Source: Aquilaria yunnanensis (taxonomy: Eukaryota; Streptophyta; Magnoliopsida; Malvales; Thymelaeaceae). From it: a stretch of DNA of 64,000 nucleotides. The position numbers were made by a program, and so were the translations under genes. This document shows, one piece after another, positions 20,961-42,827 of the stretch. The DNA is taken from NCBI GenBank assembly GCA_039654915.1, contig CM077600.1, forward strand, positions 45,244,492 to 45,308,491, given 5' to 3'. The notes below the pieces were generated by a model, which searched no databases, was not told where the DNA came from, and saw only the letters and a program-made list of their open reading frames with translations. Each line of letters opens with the position of its first letter. The first letter of the stretch is position 1.

Positions 20961-23095
20961 AAATTTAATTTATAAGGCAAATCTACTTCACTAAATAATC
21001 AATTAATGGCGACCAAAAAATACAAATTCCCAAACACTCTTACACACACACACACATATATACATCAGACACACACAGAAATATATTATATACCACCACT
21101 CTTTTTTTTAAAAGAAAAAAAACTGTCTGTAACTATCTAAGCCCACTACAAATTTTAGAACATTTGCCTTCTTATTCTTCCCTCATCTTTCCTTCTTCTC
21201 TATTTTCTGTAATTCTTCTCTGTCTTTTGCATTTTTTTTCTTTTTTCTTCCTCAATCTTCTTCTTCACTATTCCTGGCAACTATGGCCAACCGAATAAGG
21301 CACCTATTGAAAGTCAAAAACAAAAAAAAAATCAATTACCAAGAACAAAGGCAAAGAACAGAACGAAATCAAAAGAAACAAAAAAAAAATTGCTTCATAG
21401 GTATAAATGAAATTTTTGTTGCTTAATGCTATTGGGATTATGGAACGCTAGGCGGAGGGAGCGTTTGGCGTTTAGTGGTGGCGAGACGCGTTTAGCTTTT
21501 CTGAAACGTTGTTCGAGCAGAAACCAAACAATAGTTCGCGGTTGACTCGGCGCTTTGGGTTCTAAACGCTGTCGCCAAATGGATTCTTTAAGTTTAAACA
21601 TACCATCCAAATTTCATCTTATTTTCTAAATGTTCATGATAGATTGCAAAAGTTGGGGACCATTATGATAGAAATGTTATATTCAGGGACCAAACACGGC
21701 TTTGACCATTGAAAATTGGACAACTGCACTTACAGACCCTGTAATGTTGGATTTTAATCCTACCACCTTTCTTCAAACGGTCTTCATTCTAGCTTGTTAA
21801 ACTAGGCGAAAGTGGAGGAGTATTATGGCAGATGTGAAACATTTAAGGATCAAAATAGAGGTTTGACCATAAAAAGTGGAAGAGCAATAAAAAAAAACAC
21901 AAGTCAGTTGGAGTTACTTTTCATGAACAGTAAATTATACCATAGATGATTAGTAATAAAGGCCTCATTTAGAAGTAATAGTTAGTATTAGTTTCCTGCT
22001 AGATGATGTTAACACAGTAATCCTATCCTTAGTGACGCTCAAGGAGATAGTTTTCACCATCATTGGCCTATTTTTGCACCGGTGGCGATATTCATGGACT
22101 TCCTTCCCTACCCTATTTGTCTTCAATTTTGTGTATCCATGACCAGAAGCGTCCTCCCAGGACATGCAGGATCGAGACACCTTTTGCCAAATGTTTTGTC
22201 ACAAGACTCAAATGATTGCTTCACGTGGGACTATAGTTCAAGACATTTAGTAATATGGCAAAATCATCTGAGATCTTTGACTTAGTCAATACATTCTATG
22301 AAGGAAATTATAAAGCATATTGAAGCTGCCAAAGCGTTTAAGAAAATTAAAATTAAGGTTTTCAGATACTCTTAAGTATTTCCATAAGCCCCTCTATAAT
22401 GGAAAACCATGGTTTCTTTTCAAGAGCAGAGAAACAATGGTAACCATTCCTAAGGTGTTAATTTTGGTCATTGGATTTAAAAAAAATGTGACATGGTTTC
22501 AAGGTAAAATAGGAAAATGAGAGGAAAAAGCAAATAAAATTGCTATTGAAATGAGAAGAAAAAAACATGTTGGTCTTCGAATTCAATTTTAGTGAAAAAG
22601 ATAAACTTCAAACTCAAAGAATTTGTCTTTGTTCACACCTGTTTTGACCAAAATAAACAGAAAAACATAAGGGATTGTGAATTTTTTCAGTGAGAAATAC
22701 TATTAGGGTTTCAAAAGAAGTTAGTGATTTGGATGTACTAATTTGTGTTAGTTAATCTCTATTAAAGTATTAATTATGTCTTTTATCACGTATCGTTCAT
22801 GTTATCTATTCAATCTGATTAAAAGAGCCAATAATGAGTTTTTTTGATACAATTGATTTGTGCTTATTCAAATTAGAATGTCAGTGGCAATCTCTCAAAT
22901 TAATACTACAATAGCTTAGCTAAATATAGCAATTTTATGTAAAGGAATAATGTTTTGTATGCATGATCTCACATTAATGTTTTGTATTTGTATATATATT
23001 ATGTCTTTATTTTCTTAGTTTTAATGACATATTGTTTTTTCTAGAGAGAAAGGACAACAACAATATGGAAGTAATAGGTACGGAAATTGTCCCAT
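20961..23095. other. AT-rich intergenic DNA, no supported gene
   Basis: A pyrimidine-rich run lies at 21170-21270. A GC-richer stretch at 21430-21590 (GGCGCTTTGGGTTCTAAACG) looks like the end of a DNA transposon. A Tourist-like start (GGCCTCATTTAGAAG) is at about 21962. The short frames at 22082 and 22320 match nothing I know. Confidence 0.35.
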
Positions 23096-24234
23096 ATGAG
23101 CAAATTTCTGAATTTTAAATAGTAAGTTATAAAGGAAGATTATTTGATGGAGTGTGGGGAAACATTTTAAAAACAGGGGAGGAGATTTAAAAGTATGGGG
23201 TAAGGTTTAGAGATTTATTTAGTTGGAGGTTGGGTGATAGAAGCAAAATAAAATTTTGGAGAGATTTGTGGGTAGATAATTTGAGTCTATTGATGAATTT
23301 CCAAGATTTTTTAGGCTAGAGTTATAGAATGAGTACTTAGTTATAGATAGGTTCTCTAATGGAGCGTGGGTTTGGAGGTGAAAGAGGAAGCTGAAGGGTA
23401 GAGAGGTGGGAGAATTAGGGGGTCTGTTGTAAGTGTTGAGAAATATTAATATTAATATTAATATAGGTTCTCAAGACAAATAGAGGTGCAACTTGGATTC
23501 AAGTGGAGATTTTTTGGTAAAGAAGCTATATCGATGACTGTTATCCTTCTGCAAACCTAAATGGGCAAGTGACAACATGGGTAACTTGGGTTCTAGAAAA
23601 GGTGAATATATGCGTGTAGAGGGCTCTGAGTGCAGGCTGCCTACAAGACTAAATCTGGATTTGTGAGGAATTCAAGTGCAAGAATACCATGTGTCCTTAC
23701 TGCAATTAGAGGGGGAACTAATAGATCATATACTCATTTGCTGCAGTGAGGTGGAATAGTTTGAAGGCAGGTCAGATCTTGGTGGCAAGTAAATGGACAG
23801 ACTTCTACTTGTGTTGCGAAGGCTTTGGATTTGTCAAAGATTCAAGATTTCAGTTCTGCACAAATAAAAAAAAAACATAGAAGGTGGTTATGTATGTAGT
23901 GTTTTGGTTTTTCTGGAACAGGAAAAATTTTCTTATGTTCAAAGAAAGTAGCAAATCAAAGGAAAATTGTCTAATTGAAATTCAACTTGTGTCCTATTTA
24001 TGGATTGTTAACATGTGTCCAAAATTGCAGTGTTTGTAGGTTGAATGGATGTGTAAACCAAAGTTAGCGGTTAAGAATTGGGTTTAAGCTTTTGAGAGGA
24101 AATAATTTTGTATTAAATAATCTGGTCTACTTAGGTCTACTGGGTGTTTGTATAGATGGAGCTAGCTTCTTGCTAGTTTGTATGTTTTGTTCAATTCTTT
24201 AATGAAATTCATTCTTGTTACTATTAAAAAAAAA
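23096..24234 (+). mobile_element. 5'-truncated LINE fragment, heavily decayed
   Basis: Begins with a region equivalent to the post-RT part of plant LINEs: near 23215-23290 the plus strand encodes FSWRLGDRSKIKFWRDLWVD, a typical conserved block (GDGxxxxFWxDxW). A zf-RVT-like stretch follows with many stops near 23600-23760. The end is a poly-A run at 24226-24234 after AATGAAATTC. It lacks RNase H, as do the fragments at 18500 and 29150, and was probably derived from the same lineage. Confidence 0.78.
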
Positions 24235-24660
24235 GGCAATTTGAGTTAAGAAGTAGCATATAAAAGAGCGGATAAGTGATTTGAGCCTCTAAAGCAAAAT
24301 GTAGCATCAATGTTATTAGATATTGGTTCGGCTAATTGTTGAGTTCAAACGAAAAAGAGCCCAAAGAAAGCAACTAAATAAAATAAAGGCCATGAGATGA
24401 GTGGTGTAAAGAAAATAGTGAAACAAACAAAAAGCCATATAAAGGGTGGGGTAAAAAAGTGAATTGATATGAAAATAAGTGACTTGTTATATGTACTTCT
24501 TACTTGGATTTGATGTTCATAGTTTTCATATATGTAATTGAAATATGATTTTAACATAGGGTTAACTGAAATTTTGATGATATTTTGAATAATTATTGGT
24601 GATTTAGAACTAAAAAACAATATTTTCTCTATGTTATATAGCAATCACTTTATACTCAAT
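24235..24660. other. AT-rich spacer
   Basis: No supported gene or element; the minus-strand frame at 24345-24644 is a hydrophobic low-complexity frame produced by AT-rich sequence. Confidence 0.4.
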
Positions 24661-24670
24661 TCAGACTAAT

Positions 24671-24880
24671 TGATGTTAATTAAAAAAAACATTTATTGCA
24701 CTCTAAATAATGAGCCCAGTATAAATAAAGTAAACTTTAAGATAAGGAAAAATAATTTTACTCTAAATAAAGTAATTGATGTTAATTTTAAAAAAAGTTA
24801 TTGTACTCTAAATAATGAGTCCAGTATAAATAAAGTACACTTCAAGATAAGGAAAAATAATTTTTTGTGCTAGATGAAAA
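24671..24880. repeat. Tandem repeat, two units of about 106 bp
   Basis: Two head-to-tail units begin TTGATGTTAATT at 24670 and 24777. Both contain CACTCTAAATAATGAG or TACTCTAAATAATGAG, CCAGTATAAATAAAGTA and AAGATAAGGAAAAATAATTTT. A few substitutions separate them. Non-coding. Confidence 0.85.
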
Positions 24881-24959
24881 AGCGTTTTCTCAAGACACAA
24901 TAGTAATCAATTAAGAAAATAAAGTGATTCTATATTAGAAAATGACAATTTCATATGAG

Positions 24960-26010
24960 ATACCATCTAACCTTATTTACATATTGAGTGGGACGAATTT
25001 ACATATCGAGATGGGTAATTTTATATGTGGAGGCTTTCTTAATATTTCAAATTCATTGGTATATAAAAAAATAACTGATATGTAACTTAAGCCTTCAGTA
25101 TGTAAAAAGAAAGTGCCAGAACAAAAAATAACAGTTATGTAATTTAAGGATCTTTATGTATAAAATGAAAGGTACTTGAATGAAAAAAAAACTGGTATGT
25201 AAAAAAATATTTAATTTAAGGCACCCAGTATGTAAAATGAGGTTTACGGTATGAAAATAGGTACATACAAAGAGACCTTATTTACATTACAAATGAGCTA
25301 GTTTTACATATTGTAGTACACTTGAAAATCATCATTGTAGAAATAAATAGTTGGTATGTAACTTAAGTCCCTCGGCATGCAAAATGAGGGTATTGAAATA
25401 AAAATAACCAGTATGTAAAGCAATAATTGGTATAAAATTTAAAGCTCATGGTATGTAAAATGAAATGTACTAAAATGAAAAAAAAAATGGTATTGCGAAG
25501 AAATAACTGGTATGTAATTTAAGGCTTCCATTATATAAAATAAGGGTGATGGAATAAAGTTAGACACGTACCAAGAGGCCTTATTTACATTTCGATTGAA
25601 CTAGTACATGTCATGTCATAGTATATAAATAACTAACTGGTATGTAACTTAAGCCCCTAATATGTAAAATGAGGGTATTAGAATGAAGATAATTGGCATG
25701 TAAAAAAATAAGTAGTGTGTAATTTAAGGCTTGCAGTATAAAAACCGAGGAGTACTTGAATGAAAAAAAAAACAGTATGTGAAGAAATAGTGGGTATGTA
25801 ATTTAATGCTCCCGGTATGTAAAATGAGGAAAATGATATAAAAATATGCATATATTAGGAGACTTTGTTTACATTCCGAGTGAGTTAGTTTTACATGTCG
25901 TAGGTTTTTTTCAACATTTCAAAATTACGGGTACGTAAAGAAATAGTTAGTATAGAATATAAATTTATTGGCATGTAAAACGAGGCTTTTAGAATAAATT
26001 TTTTTCAAAA
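24960..26010. repeat. Higher-order tandem repeat array (about 300 bp units built of about 70 bp subunits)
   Basis: The anchor TTATTTACAT (once TTGTTTACAT) recurs at 24973, 25278, 25581 and 25865, spacing 305, 303 and 284 bp, each time within a block like AAGAGGCCTTATTTACATT followed by GAGCTAGTTTTACAT. Between anchors, a smaller motif recurs many times: CTGGTATGTAA, then TTTAAGGC, then AGTATGTAAAATGAGG, roughly every 65-75 bp. This gives about 3.4 higher-order units. It is non-coding, has no transposon ends, and matches no satellite that I recognise. Confidence 0.8.
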
Positions 26011-26840
26011 TTATGTGTTGTCTTTGTCCCTCAGTCCACATGGTAGTGTCACTGGCCTGCCATAGCACCAACTAGGGTTGAAGACACCGCAGCCCCTTTC
26101 TTTTGATGCTTCAAACCCTTTACTTTTAGTATAGTCAATTTTGTCGTGGGTATTGAATCTAGCACTATTAAATCTAATAGGGCTTAAAGGCTATTGTGTA
26201 AGAATAAAAAATTGTGTTTATGCGTAAGCACATATGTATGGTCTATGGAACTAAGACAGTGTCATTTTGATGGAAAACCCTCATGGCGACACTTCTTTCA
26301 ATGCATTTTGCCCAAATCAAAATTGGTTTCGTGCTTTTTAAACAAATCAATGACAAATGCTGGTTCTTTCCAAATTTTAGGGATCTTGGTGTGATTTAGT
26401 CTCCTAGTTTAGAGGCTATGATTTGTAGTCACTTTATTTTCTCTTTCCTCTATTTATCTTTTAACATATTTAATATATTTTTAAATACCAAAAAAAAAAA
26501 AAAAGATATTGCTTCACCAACAATGAGAATGCTTGAGATACCTCTTGGCCTTAAAGCAAAAGATCAAAGCCACTTGGAGGCTTTAAATATCCTCCCAATC
26601 TACTCATAGCAACTATAGACTTGTGAGAAGAAAGTATGTAAATACACACCGACATGATAGTAATGTACTTGTATAAATAACCCATCAATACATGACTTGT
26701 TTTCGTACATGAACACGTGCTTGCACATATAAACCAATTCATCAACACGTGACAGTTTGTTTAGTACACATTTACAGTTACATGAGATAGATGGCCATAT
26801 TTCATTTTTAGATACAAGTTCAAGTACAGACTCTCTAGAA
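26011..26840. other. Spacer 3' of the carboxylesterase gene
   Basis: AT-rich with no supported gene. Short frames on both strands match nothing. A poly-A run lies at 26490-26504. Confidence 0.4.
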
Positions 26841-26929
26841 AGCTTTTTTCATATCCAGAAATAAATAACATGCATGGTAATATCATTTCTAAGTTGATAG
26901 AGTAGTGAGATTAGACTGACCAGGCAAAA

Positions 26930-36177
<9,248 letters not shown>

Positions 36178-36266
36178 TTACGGTATATCTAATTTCAGCT
36201 TTTGGTGACAAATAATATTTGAAGATATAGTTGCTCTGACGATGGAAATGGAGCTCAGTGGACGTG

Positions 36267-36273
36267 TTTTATA
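36267..36273 (-). promoter_or_regulatory. Probable TATA box of the carboxylesterase gene
   Basis: On the minus strand the sequence CTCTATAAAACACG places a TATAAAA box 93-99 bases upstream of the ATG at 36174, a distance that gives a 5' leader of about 60-70 bases. An ACGT core (ACACGTCC) lies just downstream of the box on the minus strand. No transcript data support the start. Confidence 0.55.
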
Positions 36274-36399
36274 GAGGGAGGGACAAGCGGATAGAGAGGT
36301 GATTTTGGAGAAGGTGGAGGGGTGGTTCTGTAATTTTTGGCATTTAGCTAATGGAAGGTGATGATGGCGAATATGATTCATCATTCATGGCCATTCGCT

Positions 36400-39280
36400 C
36401 GCATGAATATTAGATAGAGAACATACACGATTAATGGCTATGGAAATGTTTATGCCCCAGGTACGATATTAGATTACTAATAGTTTTACTTACATGAAGA
36501 TTAATCTTAATAAAGATTAACAAATTAAATAGTACTCAAGAAAATGATTTTTAGTGTTTGATTGATCCTGTTTGACATCAATACTAAAGATTAATGTTAA
36601 AATTTGGAGCAAAAAAAAAACCTACATACATAATAGCATATTTTAACTTTAAATTTCAGTGTTTTGATTTTTACTATCAGTAAATTATTTTAAACCTTAA
36701 CTGTTATTAAACAAGGCAATATATATATTATATGATGCATCTAAGGGTGATTTTGATTAGATAGATTGTGAAACTAACACATGGCACACTTTTTTTTTTA
36801 GTAAATTAATAACAATCTTTTGCACATAGTCTATCAAATATACCCATATACTATAAAGCAATAGGGTGGTGACACATGGCATTTAAAGCTACAATTATTG
36901 ACTTATCTCCAAAATTTAAATTACAAACTAAAAAATAAGATTAAATTTAAATTAATTTATAATTAAGATATATTATAATCTCATCAAGAGACAATGGAAA
37001 TATTATCTGATAATTTATTTTTTAAGAAGTAGTAATCAAACAATCTATATAAACCTAAAATGTAAAAATTTTAAATTCTTTGTATTACCAAAACAAAAGT
37101 TGATGGACAACTCTGCTGTCCTTCTCTTTTTTCTCTCATCATCCACTTGTGGTTCCCGATGATTATCCCCCAAATTCATTGATGAAGCTATCGTTCTCCT
37201 CAATTCTCATACGCCTTCTATTAGAAAATTTGCAAGTAAAATCAAGATATTTAAGCTTTTGAAAAAGAGATCATAAATTTTTTTCTAAGATTCATGACAA
37301 TTTTTTATGTTTTTTATCAGTTAAGTAGTAAGGTTGTTGACTTTAGACAATGACCCTTAATTCTTCAACCATATTTATCTTTACTTAAGGGTTCTTTTGA
37401 AAATTTAGCATCTTTATTTATTAAATTTTTCCCTTTTGCTTATTACTATTGAATTCTTTTAGAGTTTCATATTTATGCTTCTTATGAATTCTTTCAGAGT
37501 TTCATATTAATTTCTGCTTCTCTTAGTTTGAGATGGCAACGCCATCAAACAATGAACATGCTTTATCAAGGAAATGAATGATTTAAACCGTCAAATACCT
37601 CACAGACATAACGGCTACATTTCAAGTGCACCACCGGTCAAGTCACTAATTAAAGCTTCCAGTGACCTCCGTTCCATCACCACCATCATCACGAGTATTG
37701 TTTTATTGATTCAAAATTAACTCACGACTATCAATTTCAAATATTTATACACCTTCTTTTCTTCATTGGTTTTTTGTGTTGTCTGATTTCTTTTCAAAAT
37801 TTTATGTATGAACAAGCACAACTTCAGGGATTGGGGAGAAGACTGCATGAATGTTAGTCAAGCAATGTGCTTGGCTGATGGTTCCGCGAAGATACATAAA
37901 TAGGCAGAAAAAGCGAATGCGAGCATTCTCTCTAATTTTCCAAAATTCAAATGTTGTGGTGTGGTTGATAGCTAGATCCGATTTATTATATTGTTCCCAT
38001 GAGTAGCATGCTTAGATTTGTATGTTTAGTTTTTTAATAAAAAAGAAATGGCTAGAGGCTCAAATTTGCCACATATTTTTCAAAGATTTTTTTATGTAAC
38101 GCTTGGCATGCATTACCTCCATTTTGGCCATTTAAACATGTGTTGTAAGGTTTCAATTTGACCACTTTTGTTAATTTTTTTTTCAGTCTTTGATTTATGT
38201 ACACAATAAAAGTTTATGTTTTAGTGTTCTTTTCCAACTAAAGCTGTTAAAAATATCTTACTATCTATTCAGTTTTAACGAGATTGTTTAAATTGGATAC
38301 TTTGTAAAATAATGGTGAAAGTGACTAAAATTAACCTTGGGTAGGGAAAATAGGCTCTTAATTCTAAAATTCAGGGATCAATCGCATTGGCCAATGTAAC
38401 TAACAACTTTAGCTCCCCCTTACAAATGCTTGGTCGTATACTGGGAGAGTGAATGTTTTTTCCATTATCCGAAAGGGATATATCTCATTTTCAGCCCTAA
38501 ACTTAAATGACTCTAAAAACTAACTCTTGAACTTGAAATTGGTTGAATTTAACCATCAAATTTGAAATTTTGGGAGAGTTTGCTCCTTAGGCCATCAAGT
38601 GATATCAACTAACCATAAAAGTTAACATTTCCTACCCCCATTCTCAAATTTTTATTATTTTTCCTTTCATCTATTGTGGTCGGCAATGCAACGGTTGTAA
38701 CAGCATTGATAAAGGTGAACATGGTAAGAAAACTCAGATTATCAAGGACAGTGAATAAGCAAAAGAAGTCCCTGCTACATGTATATCAATAATAAGGTTG
38801 ATGATATTAACTACAAACCTCACATGGAAAAAAAAAGTAAGAAAAAAGGTAGAACACAACAAATTTTAATGATCACATGAACAGGATGGGGTTTAACTAA
38901 GTTCAACTTAAGCAAATTAAATGCTCAAAATATGTAAGTAAGCAACTTAAAGAGCAGTTCGGGGCATTTGACCTTGGGCAGAGAACGAGAAAGAGAGAAA
39001 AAAATAAAAGAGTATTGTGGCATAGGGTAACAACAACCTTCAAGTAGTTCAATGGTCATAGAAGATAGAATAAGTGAGGAGACGAGAGGAAAGAAGCGAG
39101 AAATGTAGAGGATGAAACGAAATTTTCGACTTAAGGATACTTATAGCAGTTTTGTATATTATTTACATGTTAGTCCTTAGTTTTAGGGGTTTGGTTGCCA
39201 ACCGTCTTTCGTCTTTTTTAATTTATTTCAATTGAGTACCTAGAGTTTGAGACGTGGTCAAGTGATGCATTGAGTTTTCA
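36400..39280. other. Intergenic AT-rich DNA
   Basis: No supported gene. Short frames near 37840-37950 have a coding-like look on the plus strand (GEDCMNVSQAMCLADGSAKI) but end at a stop at once and match nothing I know. A stretch at 38480-38640 resembles the end of a Mutator-like element (phrases such as CCTAAACTTAAATGACTCTA), with no partner end proven. Confidence 0.4.
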
Positions 39281-39419
39281 GGTTAGGTTGTAAAACGGGT
39301 TACATGTGGATCAGTTTTAACTTTGGGTTAGAACAAAAAAATGGGCCCATTTTGTTTGAAATTTTTTTTATATGGCCAATGTTTGTTATTTTTATATTTT
39401 TCATGAACTGGACCAAAAT

Positions 39420-40000
39420 GCAATTTTCTTTGCTTGACTTGGAAACCAATTTGGGTGTTTTTATTTAGCTAAAACAAAAAAAAATGACTCTATTGTTTAA
39501 AAATCATTATGTTAATTATTTGGGGCTATCTTGGGCTAGGTCCATTTTACATTTTTTAAATAGAATTTTACAATTTTTTATCATCCCAAAACTTATTTTT
39601 TTTTTCAAAATAGTTATTTTTAAATTAAATGGTTTATTATTTTGTGCCAAATTGGGTAACTACATTACACAATTTTTTTCATGTTTCCCAAAAGAATTTT
39701 TAAAAAATATTTATTTTAATTTTAATATGTTTTTTATTTGGGCCAATTTGGCCAACTTCCTTTAACATTATTTTTTTGTTGTGGAATCCTAAAACTTTTT
39801 CTTTTAAATTAACATGTCTATAATTTTGGGCCAATTTGGGCAAGCTTTCCCTTACAATGTTTTCATGTGGTCATTTCACCCAAAAATTTTCCTTTAATTA
39901 TTTTTTTAAAATTAATAGGTTTATTATTAAGGGCAAACTTCCTTTTATACTTTTATAATTTTTCATGTGGCCCAATTTTTTTTTTTTTTTAAAAAATATA
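39420..40000. repeat. Degenerate tandem array, units of about 80-120 bp
   Basis: A core of the form GGGCCAATTTGGGCAA recurs with variation at about 39444, 39523, 39644, 39740, 39828 and 39931, each followed by CTTCC- or TTAC-type pyrimidine sequence, a CATGTGG- or CATGTTT-like word, C-rich and then T-rich DNA ending TTTATTAT. Spacings are 79, 121, 96, 88 and 103 bp. Non-coding, with no obvious family. Confidence 0.6.
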
Positions 40001-41977
40001 TTTTTGACATTATATACATGAATCATTGTTATTTATAACAAATATGTTTCATGTTAATGGATGTTAATGGATAGATATATATAGGGCCAAAGAAAGAGCA
40101 TTTACATGCGTAACAAAAGCAGCTCATTCGACTAGCCAAAAAAAACAAAAAAGCAGCTCATTCATGGTGAGGTTTATAGGGCCGAAAATTTGATGAAAGA
40201 TAGTTCGCTCGGTTGACGTCGTGGTCAACATGCCTTTAGTTGACATCAAGTCAAGTCTTCAAGGCATCAACGAAGAAGCAAGGACTCTTATTCAGTGTTA
40301 TTTCCCCTTTCATTTAAATTCTTGTCATATTTTTCATTTAGTTTCATAATTGTACATTTTGTTGGACATTTTCAAATTTCATGTACAATTTGTAAGTTGC
40401 ATACAAAATGGAAAATTTATTTTAATTATTTGAATTTAATTAATTTAATAAGTTAATTAAAATTCAAAGAATTATGATGACTTTTATAGCAATTGTGTAC
40501 TTTGTAAGGGACACATTTTTTATTAACAATTAGGTCTATTGCCAAAAACATATATTTGGTGTTAGGGGAAGAGTGGTAATTTTTTATTTTCTATATAAAT
40601 GATTCATTTAGAAAAAAAAATTTCATAAAGCTTTGTTGTATCATAGAGACATATTTTTGGTACATTATAATGAGCAAATAATTTTTTTTAAGAAGGTAAA
40701 ATACTCATTTTACAGCTCAAAACTTTCATCATTCTAACAATCTAAAAACAGTTATTCAATGGAGATAGAAGTGAATATTGAGGCAATATTCATTCTTTCA
40801 ATTTTGATCAAGAATTTGAATGTATAAAATTTGGAAGTGATAACCAAGGGCTATCCCACATGATATGGAAATAAGGAACTTGTGAGCTTTATATAGCAAA
40901 ACTAAGCACCATCTCTTAAATAAGGTGCCTTTTGAAGAGAAACCTGTGCAACTCCCGTCAAAGCAAACAATATCTCATGCTTCCTATCATTTTGTAGATG
41001 ACGAATTCTCTTCCAAACAATTACTATTACCACTCCTCTCATTCTATAACGTACTAGTATATATCCCTTTCACTCTTTTTTTCCCTAAAAATTATGGATG
41101 CTTTATTTTGCATATTATTAGTATATTTCTTTATATATCCCACTGGTTGATGATATTTTTACTATTTTTGTCTTATGTCATACAGGAATATTATACAAAT
41201 TTAAATTTTTAGAATTTTTCTTATTTAATCACAGAACAATAACTAATTTCATTTGGTGATAAAATGTAAATCTATAAACATTGGAAGAAGATGTATAAAA
41301 GCCTAAAAGTGACACATATTTTAATTAAAAAATTCTTATAAAAAGTATAATAATTATATTTGGGACAAATGAAATATGTTTTTCCAATGTCATCCTTTTT
41401 TTTTATGATTCCAATCTTATCCTTAATTATATATGAGATGGATGATGTATGTTTTTCCAATGTTTACTTTCTGTGGCCACATGCACGGTGTAATTATGGG
41501 TCAACACAAAGTGAATCTAGCTACTTTGGTATTTGTTAGTTGTATACTTGTATTATTTTATATGTAAATGCAAGATAGTTTAATGTATCAAAAAAAATGT
41601 ACAGCACAAATAAATGCTAATAGAAAATGTCTTAAAAAATATATATAATAACTTATCAAAGGAGGTGGGGGGGCAACGTCAAAGATGAAACGAAACGAAG
41701 ACCTAATCATCACGCGCATTGCGGGTCAACCCGAAATTTGCATGTACATTTGCACATGTGACTCCTCGCCGTCTCTTATATATAAATATTGGGGTCTCTC
41801 GGTTTATTGCGTCTCAAGAAACTGTTTGACCGCTAATTTGTTTTCCACTTGGAAAGGAAAACTAGCTTTGGCCCCAAATTTTCAATAATAATATCTTCTT
41901 ATTAATCTGTTAAGAAACGATCTGGCATAAGTCTATCATCCCTTAAAGGAAGAATCTTACCTACACCTGGCGCACCG
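40001..41977. other. Intergenic DNA, possible solo-LTR-like stretch
   Basis: 40180-40620 has a promoter-like CTATATAAAT near 40600 and direct words typical of LTR ends, but no terminal TG..CA with target repeat could be fixed. The rest is AT-rich without a gene. Confidence 0.25.
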
Positions 41978-41989
41978 ATGCGCCCTGTT

Positions 41990-42760
41990 GCGACAGCCTC
42001 CGTGTTTTGCCACTTCTTCTTTTTCTTTTTCTTTTTTTTTTTCTTTCTTTCTTTTCAGCTTTCATTCTATTCCTGTGTTGCTTTTTTCCCCCTTTCTTTT
42101 TCTTTTTCCTTTTTTCTTGTTTCTATTTTTGCAAATCGTATATTTTTTTTGCTGTTCTTTTCTCTTTTTTTTTTTCCAAATTTTGTTGCTGTTTTTTTTT
42201 CTTCTTTTGTGTTTTCCTTCCAGTTTTTTTTATTTGCGTCAGACTTGAATGCACGAGTGCATGACAACATCCACAAACCAAAGTCTACTTATAGTTTTTT
42301 GTTGGATGTTAGACACAAATCCTATTTGGGAACAGTTTTTATAATTAACGTTGAAATTTTGGATAATTTATTAGATGATAAAGATGAAATTGTTGAAGTT
42401 AAAAGTTACAATTAGATAACTTTTTTAAAACTGTAACACTAATCACTAAAATTAATACTGAATAAGGTCATAATTTTAAGTTTGTCGGAATGGTTAGCAA
42501 GTTACTGAAAATAGTAAAGAATGCAGGTTTCAATGAAGCTAAGCCTTCCTTTCTTATTTTTCGTTTTTCCCTTCTTTGTTTCTCTATTGCCTTTCCTTCC
42601 TTCGCTTGTTCCCTTCTATGCTGCAACTTCAACTGCGCAGCAAGCACAAGTTTTCAATGCTTCCTTTTTTACCTGTTTGTTTACCTTCTTTCCCTTTATT
42701 TATTTATTTATTTATTTTGCATTTCTTTATTTTTTTCTTCTTTGTTTATTTTTCATGTTT
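41990..42760. repeat. Pyrimidine-rich low-complexity tracts
   Basis: Two long T/C-rich blocks (about 42010-42225 and 42540-42760) flank a Tourist-like MITE. Phe-rich open frames arise in several frames at once from the T-rich composition and are not genes. The MITE seems to have inserted into one original pyrimidine-rich segment. Confidence 0.6.
42312..42469. mobile_element. Tourist-like MITE, second copy
   Basis: A 158 bp element similar to 28606-28761: CCTATTTGGGAACAG, AATTAACGTTGAAATTTTGG, AGATGATAAAGATGAAATTG in the same order and spacing, ending AATAAGGTC. The left border is TTA as expected; the right border reads ATA. A short insertion follows the first bases. Confidence 0.62.
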
Positions 42761-42827
42761 TATAAAAATAATGATTTTGTTAGATTGAATAAGAACAAAT
42801 TTTATAAAATAACTAATAGCAATGCAT

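Noticed and set aside
22082..22285. Open frame with protein-like Cys/Pro content on both strands
   Set aside because: Short, with no family resemblance that holds over more than ten residues, and no splice context.
38480..39260. Possible Mutator-like element ending near 38480 and 39250
   Set aside because: The two ends did not align as inverted repeats beyond a few words and no target duplication was seen.
40180..40620. Solo LTR
   Set aside because: A TATA-like word and LTR-like phrases only; no TG..CA borders with a 5 bp repeat could be found.
41978..42415. Long Phe-rich open frames in three frames
   Set aside because: They come from a T/C-rich low-complexity tract; all three frames are open at once and the protein has no domain.
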